This document shows, in pieces, positions 47,834-60,529 of a stretch of 64,000 bases of DNA. How positions within the stretch are numbered: position 1 is the stretch's first letter; each line of letters starts with the position of its first letter. This DNA comes from Adiantum capillus-veneris (taxonomy: Eukaryota; Streptophyta; Polypodiopsida; Polypodiales; Pteridaceae), in assembly GCA_014529385.2 (NCBI GenBank), contig CM043963.1, positions 73,327,912 through 73,391,911 on the forward strand. Direction: 5' to 3'. The notes under the pieces are model-generated. The model was not told the DNA's origin, did no database searches, and saw only the letters and a list, made by a program, of their open reading frames with translations. Made by a program: the position numbers and the translations under genes.

Positions 47834-49251
47834 GGCTGATTGAAATTGTGTGCAGAAGGAGGTGGGGGCGATTGAAGAATGGCAATTTGAATATCGCGCA
47901 CGCGAGAGAGAATGCAAGAGGGAATGGGGGGAAGAAGGAGGCGAGGAAACAAAATGTAGAAGATTGAGATATTCGACACTGAATTCAGTAGCCGCCGCGT
48001 ACAGTGAAGTGTTATCATGACTCGAATACTTTTTGGGATTTTTAATAAACATGCCTTGCATAAATAAGATATTCAGATTTTAGAAAACATGTATGAAAAA
48101 TGGTTAAAATGAATTTTCTATTATCTCTCTCTACGTTGACATGGCATTTCTTACAAGGCCCAAATTTGAGTTCAAACTTTTCCTAATGGTGATGTAGCAC
48201 CATGTCAATTTTCACATAGCTTGCATTTTTTTAATTATGCATATATTTTTTCTTTATGCTATATTATTGATTACACAAGCGATGGGGAGTTTTTGAAAAT
48301 CCAAAATTGCTTCATATTTTAACCTTGGGAAAGTTTTAAGTCTATGTAATTTTTGGAAAGAGGGGGAGGGGGTAACAACTTGGATTGGCGCTCTAGGTGG
48401 AAGCCAAACTAGGTTCATAGTGGTGCAAGCCCGAGGTACTAGCCTCACAGCAAGATGAGGACACATAGCATGTAGCTAGACATTATAGCAATTTCCATTG
48501 TGTTGATAACTTAAAGTAGAGCTGAATCAAAATAAAGTGTCATAGAAGTTTGTGAAAAAGATTCAATATTGCACCCTCCTAATTTAGTAGGTTCACCATT
48601 GCAAATATAGAAAATGTAGTATCAATGCAACCAAAATTGCAATCTCTATTTGTGACGTCTCTTCCAACCTTTTCCATTACAACCTGATGTTTGGAGGTTG
48701 CACTATAGTATTAAAGAAGTACTTTTGTGCGTCTTTTGGAAGTTGATCGCCCAATGGTAGTTGCCAATATTTGTTGATGACTATTGCTCCATTGCACATG
48801 CCATCGCCAATTTTTGAAGAATCTTTATGGTTGAGATTCAAAGCTATATATAGCTTGAACCCAATGCTCAACAAAAAACCCATGTTTAGTGTAACCCCGC
48901 CTACAAATTTTTGAGATTTACCTTGAAATTCAAACTTTAAAGTGAGAAATCTCTCAATTTTAATCTTTATGGTTGAGATTCAAAGCTATATATATCTTGA
49001 ACTCAATGCTCAAGGGAAAACCCACATTTAGTGTAATCCTACCTACAAGTTTTTTAGATTTAGGTTAAATTTTCAACTTTGAGGTGAGAAAACCTCTAGA
49101 TTTCAGGGAAAATTAGTACATAAGCCTTCATATACATTCAATTTATGTAAACAGAGGTAACATTAGTCGAGAGGATTATGCTACAGGCCCAATTCTAGCA
49201 GCTACACATCAAGGATGTATACAAAGAAGTAGTAAGGATTGGAGTCATACA
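47834..49251. other. Right flank of the cluster; AT-rich with one tandem duplication
   Basis: No motif-bearing frame. 48819-48960 and 48961-49105 are two adjacent copies of a 140-145 bp unit (AATCTTTATGGTTGAGATTC start). No end matching the left flank of the cluster was found. Confidence 0.5.
48819..49105. repeat. Tandem duplication, unit about 143 bp
   Basis: Both copies begin AATCTTTATGGTTGAGATTC and contain CTTGAAC(C/T)CAATGCTCAA and TAGTGTAA(T/C)CC. They differ at about 15% of positions. Confidence 0.88.
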
Positions 49252-50056
49252 TGTTGTTAATATGGCCATGTATTGAATTTCTAGATTAATTTTCAGCCAT
49301 TGTATTAATTATGATGTGATACATGCTCTATGAGAGTTCCAAGCTATAAAGATTATGTTAATTAGTGTGTGTAGGTAGCATACACAATGAGTGTGGAGCC
49401 CTAAAAGCCTTGAGCGCTTGGACAATGCACATTTTTAACCTTAGGTATATAAGGCAATGTGTAAGCGGAATAAGGATTCTCATTCTCATTTGTTGAGAGC
49501 ACATCTAGTGAGAGATCATGTGGTGTATGGTTATGGAGACCTTGAGCCTCTTCATGCTCATGTGACTTGATTAGCACTAATCAATGCTCTTAATTCTCTT
49601 TCACTATGCCTCTCTTACTCTCTCTTGATGGTCTTTGATACCTTGATTAACTAGATCTCAACTAATTAGTGGTTAATTACTCTATAATCTTGTGTGATTG
49701 CTCTTTTTTATTTTTGTGTATTTGAATGATTGTATTAAAGCTTGGTTGCTTGGTAGATCTACGTGTGTGCGCTTGTGATTAGTCACGGTATAGCATGATG
49801 AGATTAGCAGAGTTGTGCATCATTGGAATCATTAGCGTGTTTTGATTGAGTTGATTTAGGTGAGGAGAAGTGGAAATGGAGATTGCCAATCTTGTGGCTT
49901 AGCTCCTCCATTGGCCAAGGTCGTCTCATAGAGTTATCCATTCATGCTACCTTGATTATCTCCGTAATCTTGTGAGTGTTTCCATTTCCTAGTCGGGTAG
50001 CTCATCTCTCCAGTGTTTGACGTTTTTGTTGAGCCATTTCTACGATGGTTCCCCCA
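49252..50056 (+). repeat. LTR with TATA box and TGGCGC-type primer site (Ty3/gypsy, Tat/Athila style)
   Basis: Likely start TGTTGTTAATATGG, TATA box in GGTATATAAGGC near 49445, likely end CCCCCA at 50056. It is followed by TTTGGCGCTACTATTGGGGA, close to the TGGCGCC-type primer site (Asp-tRNA in many plant Tat/Athila elements). No gag or pol follows within the next kilobases, so it is a solo or non-autonomous LTR with leader. The left border is inferred only from the TG. Confidence 0.55.
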
Positions 50057-50061
50057 AAATT

Positions 50062-50079
50062 TGGCGCTACTATTGGGGA
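50062..50079 (+). other. Primer-binding site of the TGGCGC type
   Basis: TGGCGCTACTATTGGGGA lies a few bases after the LTR end. Its start and GGGGA end match the usual plant Tat/Athila site, while the middle is diverged. Confidence 0.6.
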
Positions 50080-53000
50080 TCAATGGCATACACTAGTGTA
50101 ATCTTGGCAAAATTAAATAGGTTTCCTCACTGACGTTGGTTGATTTGTGGATTTTGGATGTATGTGCATGTGGAAATGTGTTCAATTTTCTCTAATTTGA
50201 TACCATATCTCTCTAATGTTGTGCCTACACACTCTAATTTGTTACTAATCCTATTCTAATTTTTCTAACTTACACACTAATTTTCTACTAATTGCACCAA
50301 TATTTGGTGCTTATACTTTGATATTTTCTTAAATAGAGGCTTCAAATTGCATTTTGATCATACTAATTTGTGCTAATCACTAAACACTTTCTTGATTTTG
50401 GAGTGCAATTGTAGAGCTTTGGAGATTCAATGGAATCAACCTACACATGGAGCAATCAATATTTAAGAGGTTAACAAGGTGGTATTGTCAACCTCCCTAG
50501 AATCTAAGTGTGTGTAGTTTGCTATGTTGTTAACAATGTGATGATATGGATCTTTAATTTGTCCATTTTCATGTGGACAAATGTGATGATATGGATCTTT
50601 GATTTGTCCATTTTCATGTGGTTGTAATGCCAAATTTTTCCTAGATTGTATGTGCATGGAAATGATCAATTCAAGTGGTAATTTGCAATGTTGATGTGGT
50701 AATTGTGTATTTGATTGGTTCAAGTGCAAGTGTGTGTGCACTCTAATTGAGTGCGTGTATGCCTAATTATAAGTGTGTATTCACTAAATTGCACTTGTGT
50801 GTGCTCCAATTAACCAATATATAATTGTAGATTTGGCAAGTGTGATTGATGATTTGTGTTATGTACATCACCAATTGATGATTGTGTGCTTGGTTTGCAA
50901 GTTTGATGAGCTTAATACGTCTGTGTACGCACCTAAAAATTAGTAAAAATTTGTCAATTATTAGTGTGTGTGCGTGTGTGTGTGCGCACACATAAAAATG
51001 GACCAATGTAGATGCTTGATTAAACTTTTGAATGCAAATTGATGCGTGTAAAGTCTAAATGATACATGATTGGGCTAAAAGTAGGAATTTACACGCTCTA
51101 ATTGCATCAAAATTTAACACAACTTTGTTAATTCCTTAGTTTTCATTTCATTTGATGGAATTAATTAGAAATTTATTTTTTTGTGAAATTTGAGATTTGA
51201 TTTTTGGCTGCACAATCCATCCAAATGTGTGGAATTTTCATGAGCATTTTTTGATATTTTTTGCTAATTATTGCAAAAAATTCTAAATGATTTTTTTAAA
51301 AATTGGCTATGCATGATCTTGATGAACTATTTTGAATATGTGATTTTGAGCGTGTACATGTTTTCATTGATCAAGTTTTGCACATTTCTCTATTTTTCGA
51401 GTCGGTTTGGTGGTTTCTACCGTAATTGATGTTTTCATAAAAATTTCTAATTTTGGAATGTTTGTACATGTTTTTTGTGATTGAATGCAATTGCCAAATA
51501 TTTGTAGAGTTTTTTGGGAGGTTTTTATATTTGTACTAAGAAAGCTAGACATATCTACCTATCAAAACTTACAACAGTCATATCCATGCTTAAGAAAAAC
51601 GTAGTTCTTTTGTCTAAAAACTTTGATTTTAGAATCCTTCTGCAAGTCAAATGATACACATGTATGTATGGCATTATGTTTGCATATGTCTTTGTAAGTG
51701 CATGTCAGCTCTTCGTTGGTGTTACAAGAATGTTAAGTGTGTGCGTGTGTGCGTGTGTGTGTGTGTGTGTTGGAGTATTAATCTATGTACTTTATTCACA
51801 ACTTAAACCATTTGATTCAAAAAGAGAAGTAACAAAGATCAATAAAAATGAGTACATGCTTTTTTTAATATAAAAAAATACACATTTGAAATGGAATTTG
51901 GATGTTTTTATACATCTAAGAAGTAAAAAATGAAATAGCGGCAGAAGAAGTTTCCTGCATAACTGGTAGAACAGTATTTGAATCTAGAGATAAAAGAAGT
52001 TGGAATCCTTACCTGCAGCCATCATGCAAAACAAAAAAATCATCAACATTTTTGTTTAGGCATGGAATGCAGCTATAGGACGGACCCAACAGTTGTCATC
52101 CATGTCTCTCTTATCCATGCATTCAAATCTATTCAAAAACGATTAGAATATCTGGTCCATACCCATGTATGCCTTTGGCAGCAAAGAGTAGATACTCTAG
52201 TCTTGTGGTGGATAAGTAAACACATTTTCCAAAATATATTTCATAGCTAGGATAAGAGCAGGTATATACTCTATCTATCAAGCTTATGAAAGAAACCTTC
52301 CAAACATAGTGTTTGGTAAAGTTTATTTAAATAGAGTACTTAGCAAAGTCTATGAATTTTTATTAGTATTCATAGAGAAGAAAAATCAAAGCTAAGTAAT
52401 AAGCATTACAAGTAATTTAATTTTTTTTGGCTTGTGTGTTATGTTAAAAGGTATTAGTGCCCTCAATTATCAAAGTTGTAACAAAAGCGAGGAGAAAAAC
52501 AAGGCTAGCATTAAATTTTCTTCTCTTCAAAACTTGTGTCAGAAGTCAACGTTTAGCACAAATTTAAAATCTTATTGAAACTTGCATAAGATGCATCATA
52601 TATGCTTAACAAAGAATGATGTTGTATTAGACGCGAATGAATGCAAAGCTCCAAAGCGGGATTTTTCTAAAAAAACTTTCTAAAGTAAAGCTTTGATGAG
52701 ACCGAATGAAAAATAAATCCACCTGGGAAGCCGAAGAAGATGCGTTAGCTTCAAAGGTAGTTGAATTTTCAGCCATGTGGGTGATTGGCCTTAATGGCAC
52801 TTGTTCGATACAAATTGATTAGGTCTCCCCAATCTTAGAAAAATAAAAATTCTCTCAAAACATATTAAGTGCATAAGTGAAGGGTGGGGTGAGTTTAGGA
52901 AATGAAAAGAGAGATGAAAGTGGAAAGTCAAAAGACGCATGAAGATGGAAAGTCAAAAAACGCATGAAGATAAAAAGTAAAAAGACCTTTGTGTCCATAT

Positions 53001-53143
53001 AAACTGAGTATAGTAGATTACCTTCCAAAATGCCTAGTTTAGTAAGGAGAGCCGTTTAGACTGAGTGTTATCAATTGTGTGCTTTACTCGGTCATCTAGC
53101 AACATACAATGTGATGCCAACTCATGTATGCAAGTAGAATCTT
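50080..53143. other. AT-rich, unassigned; possible leader of the preceding LTR element
   Basis: Contains a short tandem duplication at about 50536-50620 (GTGATGATATGGATCTTT) and TG-rich stretches near 50960 and 51740. No coding motif was seen. Confidence 0.4.
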
Positions 53144-53521
53144 TGTCATAATAATCAATATCTAATTCTCCTAAATGATTTTCTCATATTAAACTGATCA
53201 TTTAATGTGGGGAAGGCCAGGGGAGAAAAAGCTAGAATATTGGTTAAGCTAGCAGACCGGCCACAGTAGGGATCCAAAGGAGGGAAAATAGGGATCCAAA
53301 GGGGGGGGCCATCTGCAAAAGAGCCATGTGCAACAATGGGCTAAAAAGACCCTAAGGTTCAGCCCATTAAAACTTCCAAAATGCTAAGGTTCCAAAATTC
53401 AAAGGTTGTGTCCAAAGGTCAACCCTAGGGACAATTGGATGCTTTGTGTGTGCCCTAAAAGTCTTTGCACATCCCTACATGGGAGGGGGCGAGCCCTAAA
53501 GGTAGGGGATGAGAGAGAAAG

Positions 53522-53618
<97 letters not shown>

Positions 53619-54808
53619 CTCCCTTTACACAAAGGGAATGAGGGGCACATGTCAGCTCCCTAGGCCAGATGCCCACAAGATGTGCCCAATTTCTATTGGA
53701 TGACCCTTGAAGTGGACCAATGAGAATTAAGCTAGAGTAAATCTAGTTTAATTAATTTAAAAACATTTAATAGAAGAAACCAATGAGAATTGAGTCTCCT
53801 AGAAGACTATTGGGCAGTCTCCCAAGGCGTCCAATGAGCATTCAGGAGCCCCATGGCTTGCCTGATTCCTATTGGCCAGGACGCAAAGGGGTCCAATGAG
53901 AGTTTAGTTTAATTATTTAATTACCTAAAGCTCTCACAAAAGGGGAAAGGGGGACACATGTCAGAAGGCTATCACTTATGCTGCTTAATTGTAATTGGCT
54001 TGACTTGGGGAGGGCCAATGAGGCTTCAGCAAGAGCAATTAGCAAGAGGGCTCGCCCAAGAGGGAGAGGGGGCTGATTTTTGCAAGGCATTATCACACAC
54101 ACACTCACACAAGCTCATGTGTGAAGAAAGAGAAGACTATCTCTTCCCAAGCTTTAATGAAGAACTCATCACCTACTCCAAGCTTCTGAGATAGAAGCCT
54201 ACATCAACACTCTCTTGGCATGTGGATGCAAATCCAACCAAGAGCCAATCTTCAATGCATGCTCATCTCCTCTACCAAGCTAATTACTAAGCTAAGCTAT
54301 GCTACATATGAGTGATTATGTGAGGAGATGTACATCTTTCTCGTAAGATACTCCTTCTTCCTCTCAATCTACTCTCATACCCTGCTAGCTCTCAGCATCT
54401 TCGAAGGTGTGTGAGGTCTTGGGTCTGAGAACGGGGATAATTCAAGTTGTGTTTGTTAAGTGTTTTGCTTAGTGCATGAAGTTTCCATCTTCATTGCACT
54501 AGCTAGTCTTGAAGGAACACAAAGAATTTATTGTACAATGTCTCTCTTGATGGGAGAAACCATAATACAAAGCCTTTTGGAGGGGGGACCGGCTCCATGA
54601 AAATCCGGTCCTCAACTGTTGTCAATAGCTTAATTTCTCTCTCTTTTGAAAGTATTGTCGATGGTATCTAACTAGGTGTTATGCTTTTTGTTGCTCTCTC
54701 CACCCAAGCACTCTTGTAATTCTCATTAGGAATCTATTCTAATGAAATGCCCACTATGTTCATGCTAATTTCCTCTACACATAAGTTATTAGGCCATTAA
54801 ATTTTACA
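53144..54808 (+). repeat. 5' LTR of chromovirus B (1,665 bp)
   Basis: Begins TGTCATAATAATCAATATC and ends AATTTTACA, directly before the primer site. A (CA)47 tract sits at 53523-53617. The same start recurs at 60530 and, diverged, at 1998. Confidence 0.93.
53523..53617. repeat. (CA)47 microsatellite in LTR B
   Basis: Pure CA repeat after GAGAGAGAAAGC. The corresponding position is missing from the truncated 3' LTR. Confidence 0.98.
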
Positions 54809-54809
54809 T

Positions 54810-54821
54810 TGGTATCAGAGC
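54810..54821 (+). other. Primer-binding site of chromovirus B
   Basis: TGGTATCAGAGC, complementary to the 3' end of initiator Met-tRNA, one base after the LTR. Confidence 0.95.
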
Positions 54822-55224
54822 TCAAGGTTTCTCTTTTCTTGCTCAAGAAGGGAGGTCCTCAAGCTAGCTACAAATGGTTGGTATTATTAATTGCCTGTGA
54901 GTAAGTAGAATAGGGATTTTTCAGCCTTGCAGTGCGCTTGCCTTCGTGCAGTTAACGAGGCATCACCGTTGATAGCTATGGTCTTAATAGTGGAGTCCTA
55001 CGGGGCTTGCCTACGGCTTAACCACTATTGATCTATTAGAAGCTTGATAGGAGCCGGTGCTGTTTTGGTGTCGAAAGACCCTCTCTTCTATTCCTTGCAA
55101 TTAATGGTATTCGAGCCGCGGGTACAGTAGCTTGAGTGCTTTTTCTAAAGGGGTAAAGAGGAGTAGCAACTAGGGCTTGAAGTGCCAAAGTACACCTAAA
55201 ACGTTTACACTAAAAGTTGTTAGA

Positions 55225-56760
55225 ATGGCTGACAATAGTAAAGAGAGTGAAATTAATGTTGATAACTTTGATTTTGCTCATGAGCAAGCTACTAATGATG
55301 CTTCAATGCTTTTTAACTATCTTGTTTCTAGGCTTCAACAAGCCATGGGCAATCCATCTCTCTAAAGTGAAGTGCAACGGCAGCTTTGTGCTCACGGGAT
55401 TCTCCAAGCTCATCACCATGACAAGAGAACACCTAGGAAGCCTCCTTGTGAGACTACCAAAAGAGGTCTCTCTCCGATTCGGGAAGAAGAAGAGAATCCA
55501 TATGAAGGGCTCAAGAATTTACTTCTTGATGATGCATCTCCTTCCCAAAGGAGAACTCAAGAGCCTCCACTGAAGGAACGAGAAAGAAGCGAGTCTCTCT
55601 CCACCTCGGCGGAGATGGCTCCACGAAGACGGCGGGCTAAACGCTCTCCATCACCACCAAAGCGGAGAAGACCATCACACTCTTCTCCACGCCATAATTC
55701 AAAGAGGGATGATAAAAAGCAAGAGAAGAAAAAGGCGAGAAATAGGACACCCTCTTCTCCATCTTCTTCATCCTCTTCATCTTATGGAAGCTATGGTGAA
55801 GACGACAAAGATCAAGACAAGAAAAAGGCGAGAAAGAGGTCACCCTCTTCTCCACCTTCTTCAAATTCTTCACCTTCTGAAGAAAGTGATGGTGCAACCT
55901 TTGAACCATCAAAAAGAAGAGGCCATAGGAAATCCTATGCCGCATGGAAGAGGTCGTCCAAGTTGAAGAAATTCAAAGAGGGAGGGAAGAGCATCTCTTT
56001 CCTTACCTATGATGGTACCTTTGGTGCTACGGACAAAGTCTTGGCCTTTATCCAACAATTCGATGCGGCGTTTGGAGATGAGGGCTTCACGGAGTCCTCT
56101 AAGCTACGCCATGTAGCTATGCACTTTCAAAAGTCCGCCAGACAATGGTGGTCTAGCCTACGAGCCAACGGTGAAGCTCCACGAACATGGAAAGCTTTAA
56201 GAGCTTCCATTATGAAGCAGTTTTTGGCCACCGATGCCAAAGACAAAGTACTCACCGAATGGCGAAGCTTAAAGCTCTCTCCCAATGAATCTATCCACAA
56301 ATATGTAGACAAGTTTTGGGACCTACAACTCAAAGCCACTGTCTTCAAAAAGTTGGATTTTGGAGAGCAAAAGCAACAATTTTGTGCGGGCTTAACCGAA
56401 GAAATGGCGGAGTATGTCAACTCCCAAAGACCACGTACCATATCGGCGGTAATACACCACACTATGGTCGCCTCTCGAATCAATTTCCAAACGGGGGCAA
56501 AAAGAAATAATAAGCCCCCGGAAAACAAGGGTTCCAATGAGCCTAAGGGGAAGGACAATGTCCAAAAGTCTCCTAAGGGCAACTCCAACAAAGCTAAAGA
56601 GAAGGGAGTTTACAAAGGTAAGAATAAACTCTCTCCTGAAGAGCTTGAGCGTTATCGTAAGGATAACCGGTGTTTCAAGTGCGGCGAACAAGGGCATGCG
56701 TAACACGCTTGTCCCCAAAAGAACAACCGCCAAGATCCTCCTAGAGCTTCCCTGGTTGAA
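55225..56760 (+). pseudogene. Chromovirus B gag
   Basis: Starts at ATGGCTGACAAT, the first good start after the primer site. The frame contains a basic Arg-Ser-Lys-rich region (RRRRAKRSPSPPKRRRPSHS), the gag core (FLTYDGTFGATDKVLAFIQQ, SKLRHVAMHFQKSARQWWSS, WKALRASIMKQFL, IHKYVDKFWDLQLKA) and the zinc knuckle CFKCGEQGHA. A TAA at 55363-55365 breaks the N-terminal part. A second TAA at 56701-56703 falls inside the knuckle, just before HAC. Both stops are in the otherwise continuous frame shared with pol. The Ser/Arg-rich N-terminal extension is long for a plant chromovirus gag. Confidence 0.93.
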
Positions 56761-59700
56761 ATCCAAGAGGAGGAGACTCACCAAACTCACCACAAAGGAT
56801 CTCCTCTATGCCATGCTTGGGGAAAGGTAAGAGAACACGATGCTTTTATTCTCTTTGACCCTGGTTCTACTCACAATTTTATATCTATAGAGTTGGCCAC
56901 CAAGCTAGGAATACAATCCTACGAGATGGGAGATGTCCTACCCGCAGACAGTGCCTTCAAGGGGCAAGAAGCTTCAGTCACTCCCTTAATCGGGAAATTG
57001 AGGCTTCATGTCCAAGGCTATGTGGACAAAGAGGACTTCTTTATCTCTCCTCTCAAGCATGAGGATGTAATCCTAGGGGCACCATGGTTTGACCGCCTGG
57101 CTGCCGATGTTAAATTTCCTGAAAGGAGAATCTCCTTTAAGTTCAGGGAAAATGACATGTATATAGATGCTAAGGAAATGGGTAACACCATCCCCATTGT
57201 ACATACACCAGCTTTCAACAAGTCAATAAAGAGCTCTATTTCCATGTACATGATTTTTGTTAAAGACTCTCAAAATGAACCTAATGCTTTAGCAAAAGAA
57301 AATAAAAGCAACCAAAAGGAATTAGAGTTATCCAATTTTCTCAAGGGGTTTCAAAATGTTTTTATTGACGACATCCCTTGTCAGCTACCTCCTAAACGAG
57401 GCAATGATGACCATGCAATTGAACTTCTTCCAGGAAGTTCACTGCCTAATAAACCTCCTTATAGAGTTTCTCAAGCTCAACAAGAGGAGATTATGCGGCA
57501 AGTGCATGAGTTAGTTGAGAAGGGTATGGTTAGGCCAAGCTCATCTCCATTTTGCTCACCTGTGCTGTTAGTGCAAAAGAAAGACGGCACATATCGTATG
57601 TGTGTCGACTATAGAGCACTAAATAGGATCACTATCAAGAATAGGTTTCCCGTTCCACGGGTAGAAGACCTATTTGATAAGCTACAAGGATCGACCTTCT
57701 TCAGTAGGGTTGACCTAAAAAGTGGCTATCATCAAATAAGGATAGTTGATCAAGACATTGTAAAGACCGCATTTCGTACTACATTTGGTCTTTACGAATA
57801 CATTGTCATGCCTTTTGGCTTGACCAATGCACCAGCCACATTCAACCGCTTGATGGAGAAGCTGTTCAGGCCTCATCGAACCTTCAATGGAGTGTTCTTT
57901 GATGATATTATCATCTACTCTAATTCATTGGAGGAACACAAGCAACACCTCCAGGTAATATTTCAGGTTTTAAGAGAGAATAAACTTTATGTTAATTGAA
58001 AGAAAAGTGAATTTTTCTTGCAAGAGATTCAGTATTTAGGTCACATTATCTCTCAAGATGGCATCCAAATGGATCCATCCAAGTTAGAGGTAATAAAAGG
58101 ATGGCCTAAACCAAGGAATCTTCATGAACTAAGAAGCTTCATAGGCATGTGTGCATACTATAGACACTTCATAGAAAAGTTCTCACAAATTGTGGGACCA
58201 TTACATGACCTAGCAAAGAAAAGCGTTAGGTATACATGGTCTGCTAAGGAGAACAATGCTTTCGAAAAGCTTAAAGAAAAGCTTATCTCTCAACCTGTGC
58301 TTACACTAACGGATCTCTCAAAACCATTTGAGGTCCAATGCGATGCTTGTGGTGATTGCCTTGGAGCTGTTTTGCTCCAAGAAGGGCACGCCATAGCTAT
58401 GAGAGTCGAAGGCTCGACCCTATTGAGCAAGCTCTAGGCATATATGAAAAGGAACTCCTTGCAGTTCTACATGCCTTAGATTCATGGAAGCACTATTTAT
58501 TGGGGACTCCTTTCATTCTGCGAACGGATCACCAAAGTCTTAAGTACTTCATGACGCAGACCAAGCTCTCCGACAAACAAATGAGGTGGGCAAATTTCCT
58601 TTCGCAATTTCATTTTCGTATTGCTCACATTGCTGGCAAGCATAATCAAGTAGCTGATGCACTCTCAAGACGGCCGAGAGTGAATGTGGTTTCCATAGCA
58701 ACTCACAATGATCTATCTTCAATGATAGATGAGTATGCTATTGATCCCGATTTTAGAGATGTGATTTCAGCCCTTGCATTAGGGAAGAAAGAAGAACCAT
58801 TTACTTTACAAGATGCTTATCTTCTCTATGGCAATAGACTATGCGTTACTAACTCACTACGTGAGAAAGTAATGTATGAATCTCATGCTCCACCTCATGC
58901 GGGGCATAGAGGGATTCAGTCTACCTTAAAGGGAATTGAAACATATTTCTATTGGCCTACCATGAAAGTGAACATACAAGAGTATGTTTCCAAATGTGTG
59001 GTATGCCAAAAGACAAAATTTGATAGAGGGAAGCAACTTGGATTGCTTCAACCCTTGCCAATCCCTACTTTACCATGGGAGAGCATATCCATGGATTTTA
59101 TCTTTGGATTGCCTAAGTCTATCCATGGGAATACGAGAATATGGACGATAGTAGACAGGTTTAGTAAACAAGCTCATTTTATACCTGTCAAAAAGACTAT
59201 CAAAGCCCATCAAATGGCAACCCTCTTCATTTCACAAATTTTCAAATACCATGGCTTGCCAATGTCCATAGTGTCGGATAGAGATCCTAGAATGACCAGT
59301 AATTTCTGGAAGGGTCTCTTTGAGAATTTAGGGACAAGGCTAAATTTCTCTTCGGCCTATCATCCACAAACGGATGGCCAAAGTGAAATAGCTAACCTAA
59401 CAATTCTCGATCTACTAAAAGCCTATGTAATGGAAGTAGATCAAAGATGCCAATGGGAGAAGTACTTACCCTTAGTGGAGTATGCTTACAATAACACTGT
59501 ACATACTTCCACGGGAAAAGCACCTTTCGAGGTAATTGAGGGAAGATAAAAAAGTCCCTTGCTACTTAAGGTACATGGGAAGATCTTCGCTGTAGATGAG
59601 TATAGCCGAGACCTACAAGAATCTTTTCAAAAGATTAAATATGCTATCTCTATCTCACAGCAAAGGCAAAAGGATGCTGCTGACAAGCACAGAAGAGCCC

Positions 59701-60173
59701 AAGCCTTTAAAGAAAACGATTGGGTCTTGTTAAAGTTTCCTAAGGCTCGATTAAGGCACACGACGGGCAAGAATCCTACGGGTCACCAAAAGTACTATGC
59801 TAAACTAGCAAAAAGGTACTATGGTCCCTTTCAGATTCTTAGGCCAATCAATGACATGGCCTATCAACTCAAGTTGCCCAATCATTGGCTCATACACAAT
59901 GCTTTTCATGTGAGCCTATTAAAGCCTTACAAAGGAGAGCCACCTCAAGAACCAACTATTGAAGAACCACCGGAGATCGAGGACCAAGAAGAGGTGCTGC
60001 AGCCCGAGTCCATTCTCCGACATGAAGACAAGGTACTAAGAGGCGGTAAGACTATCCGACGATATCTTATTAAGTTTAAGAATTATCCTTTTGAAGATGC
60101 TAGATGGATGCAAGGCATACAATTAAAGGATAACCTAAACCTTGTCAATGCTTACAATGCTTCCCAAGAGTAA
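56761..60173 (+). pseudogene. Chromovirus B pol: protease, RT, RNase H, integrase, chromodomain
   Basis: Continues the gag frame: protease (FDPGSTHNFISIELATKLG, with DPGS instead of the usual DSGS), reverse transcriptase (KDGTYRMCVDYRALNRITIK, FFSRVDLKSGYHQIRI, VMPFGLTNAPATFNRLM, FFDDIIIYS), RNase H (CDACGDCLGAVL, TDHQSLKYFM, ADALSRRPR), integrase (AGHRGIQ, CVVCQKTK, MDFIFGLP, VSDRDPRMTSNF, HPQTDGQSEIAN) and a chromodomain tail ([29 protein letters not shown]). Lesions: TGA at 57997-57999, loss of one base near 58395 in RNase H, and TAA at 59547-59549 after the integrase core. Catalytic residues are otherwise intact, so this copy died recently. Confidence 0.95.
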
Positions 60174-60529
60174 GCAAATGTACAAAATGTACAAAATGAA
60201 CAAAATTTTTGTCTTATAAGACTCTTTTTTTCTTTATTTGTGCACAAAAATGAAGTAATATGCATTCTTAGATCAAGTTTGCGGAGACGACATCTCCCAA
60301 ACACCAAGTAGAGCTTGTCACTCTACTATGGAAGACTGATAGGACTAATGTGCAGACATGCTTGCGGCAGCCTCAGGCTCTCAAGCGCCAAATGGATTAG
60401 TCATCCATTGTGGAATGATGTCGTAGGGTAACATAGGGATCCTCTACCTGCTAAGAAAAGGACTCATGAACATGCTTTATCTTCTCTACACCATAGTCGA
60501 GGACGACTATGATTTCAAGAGAGAGGTAA

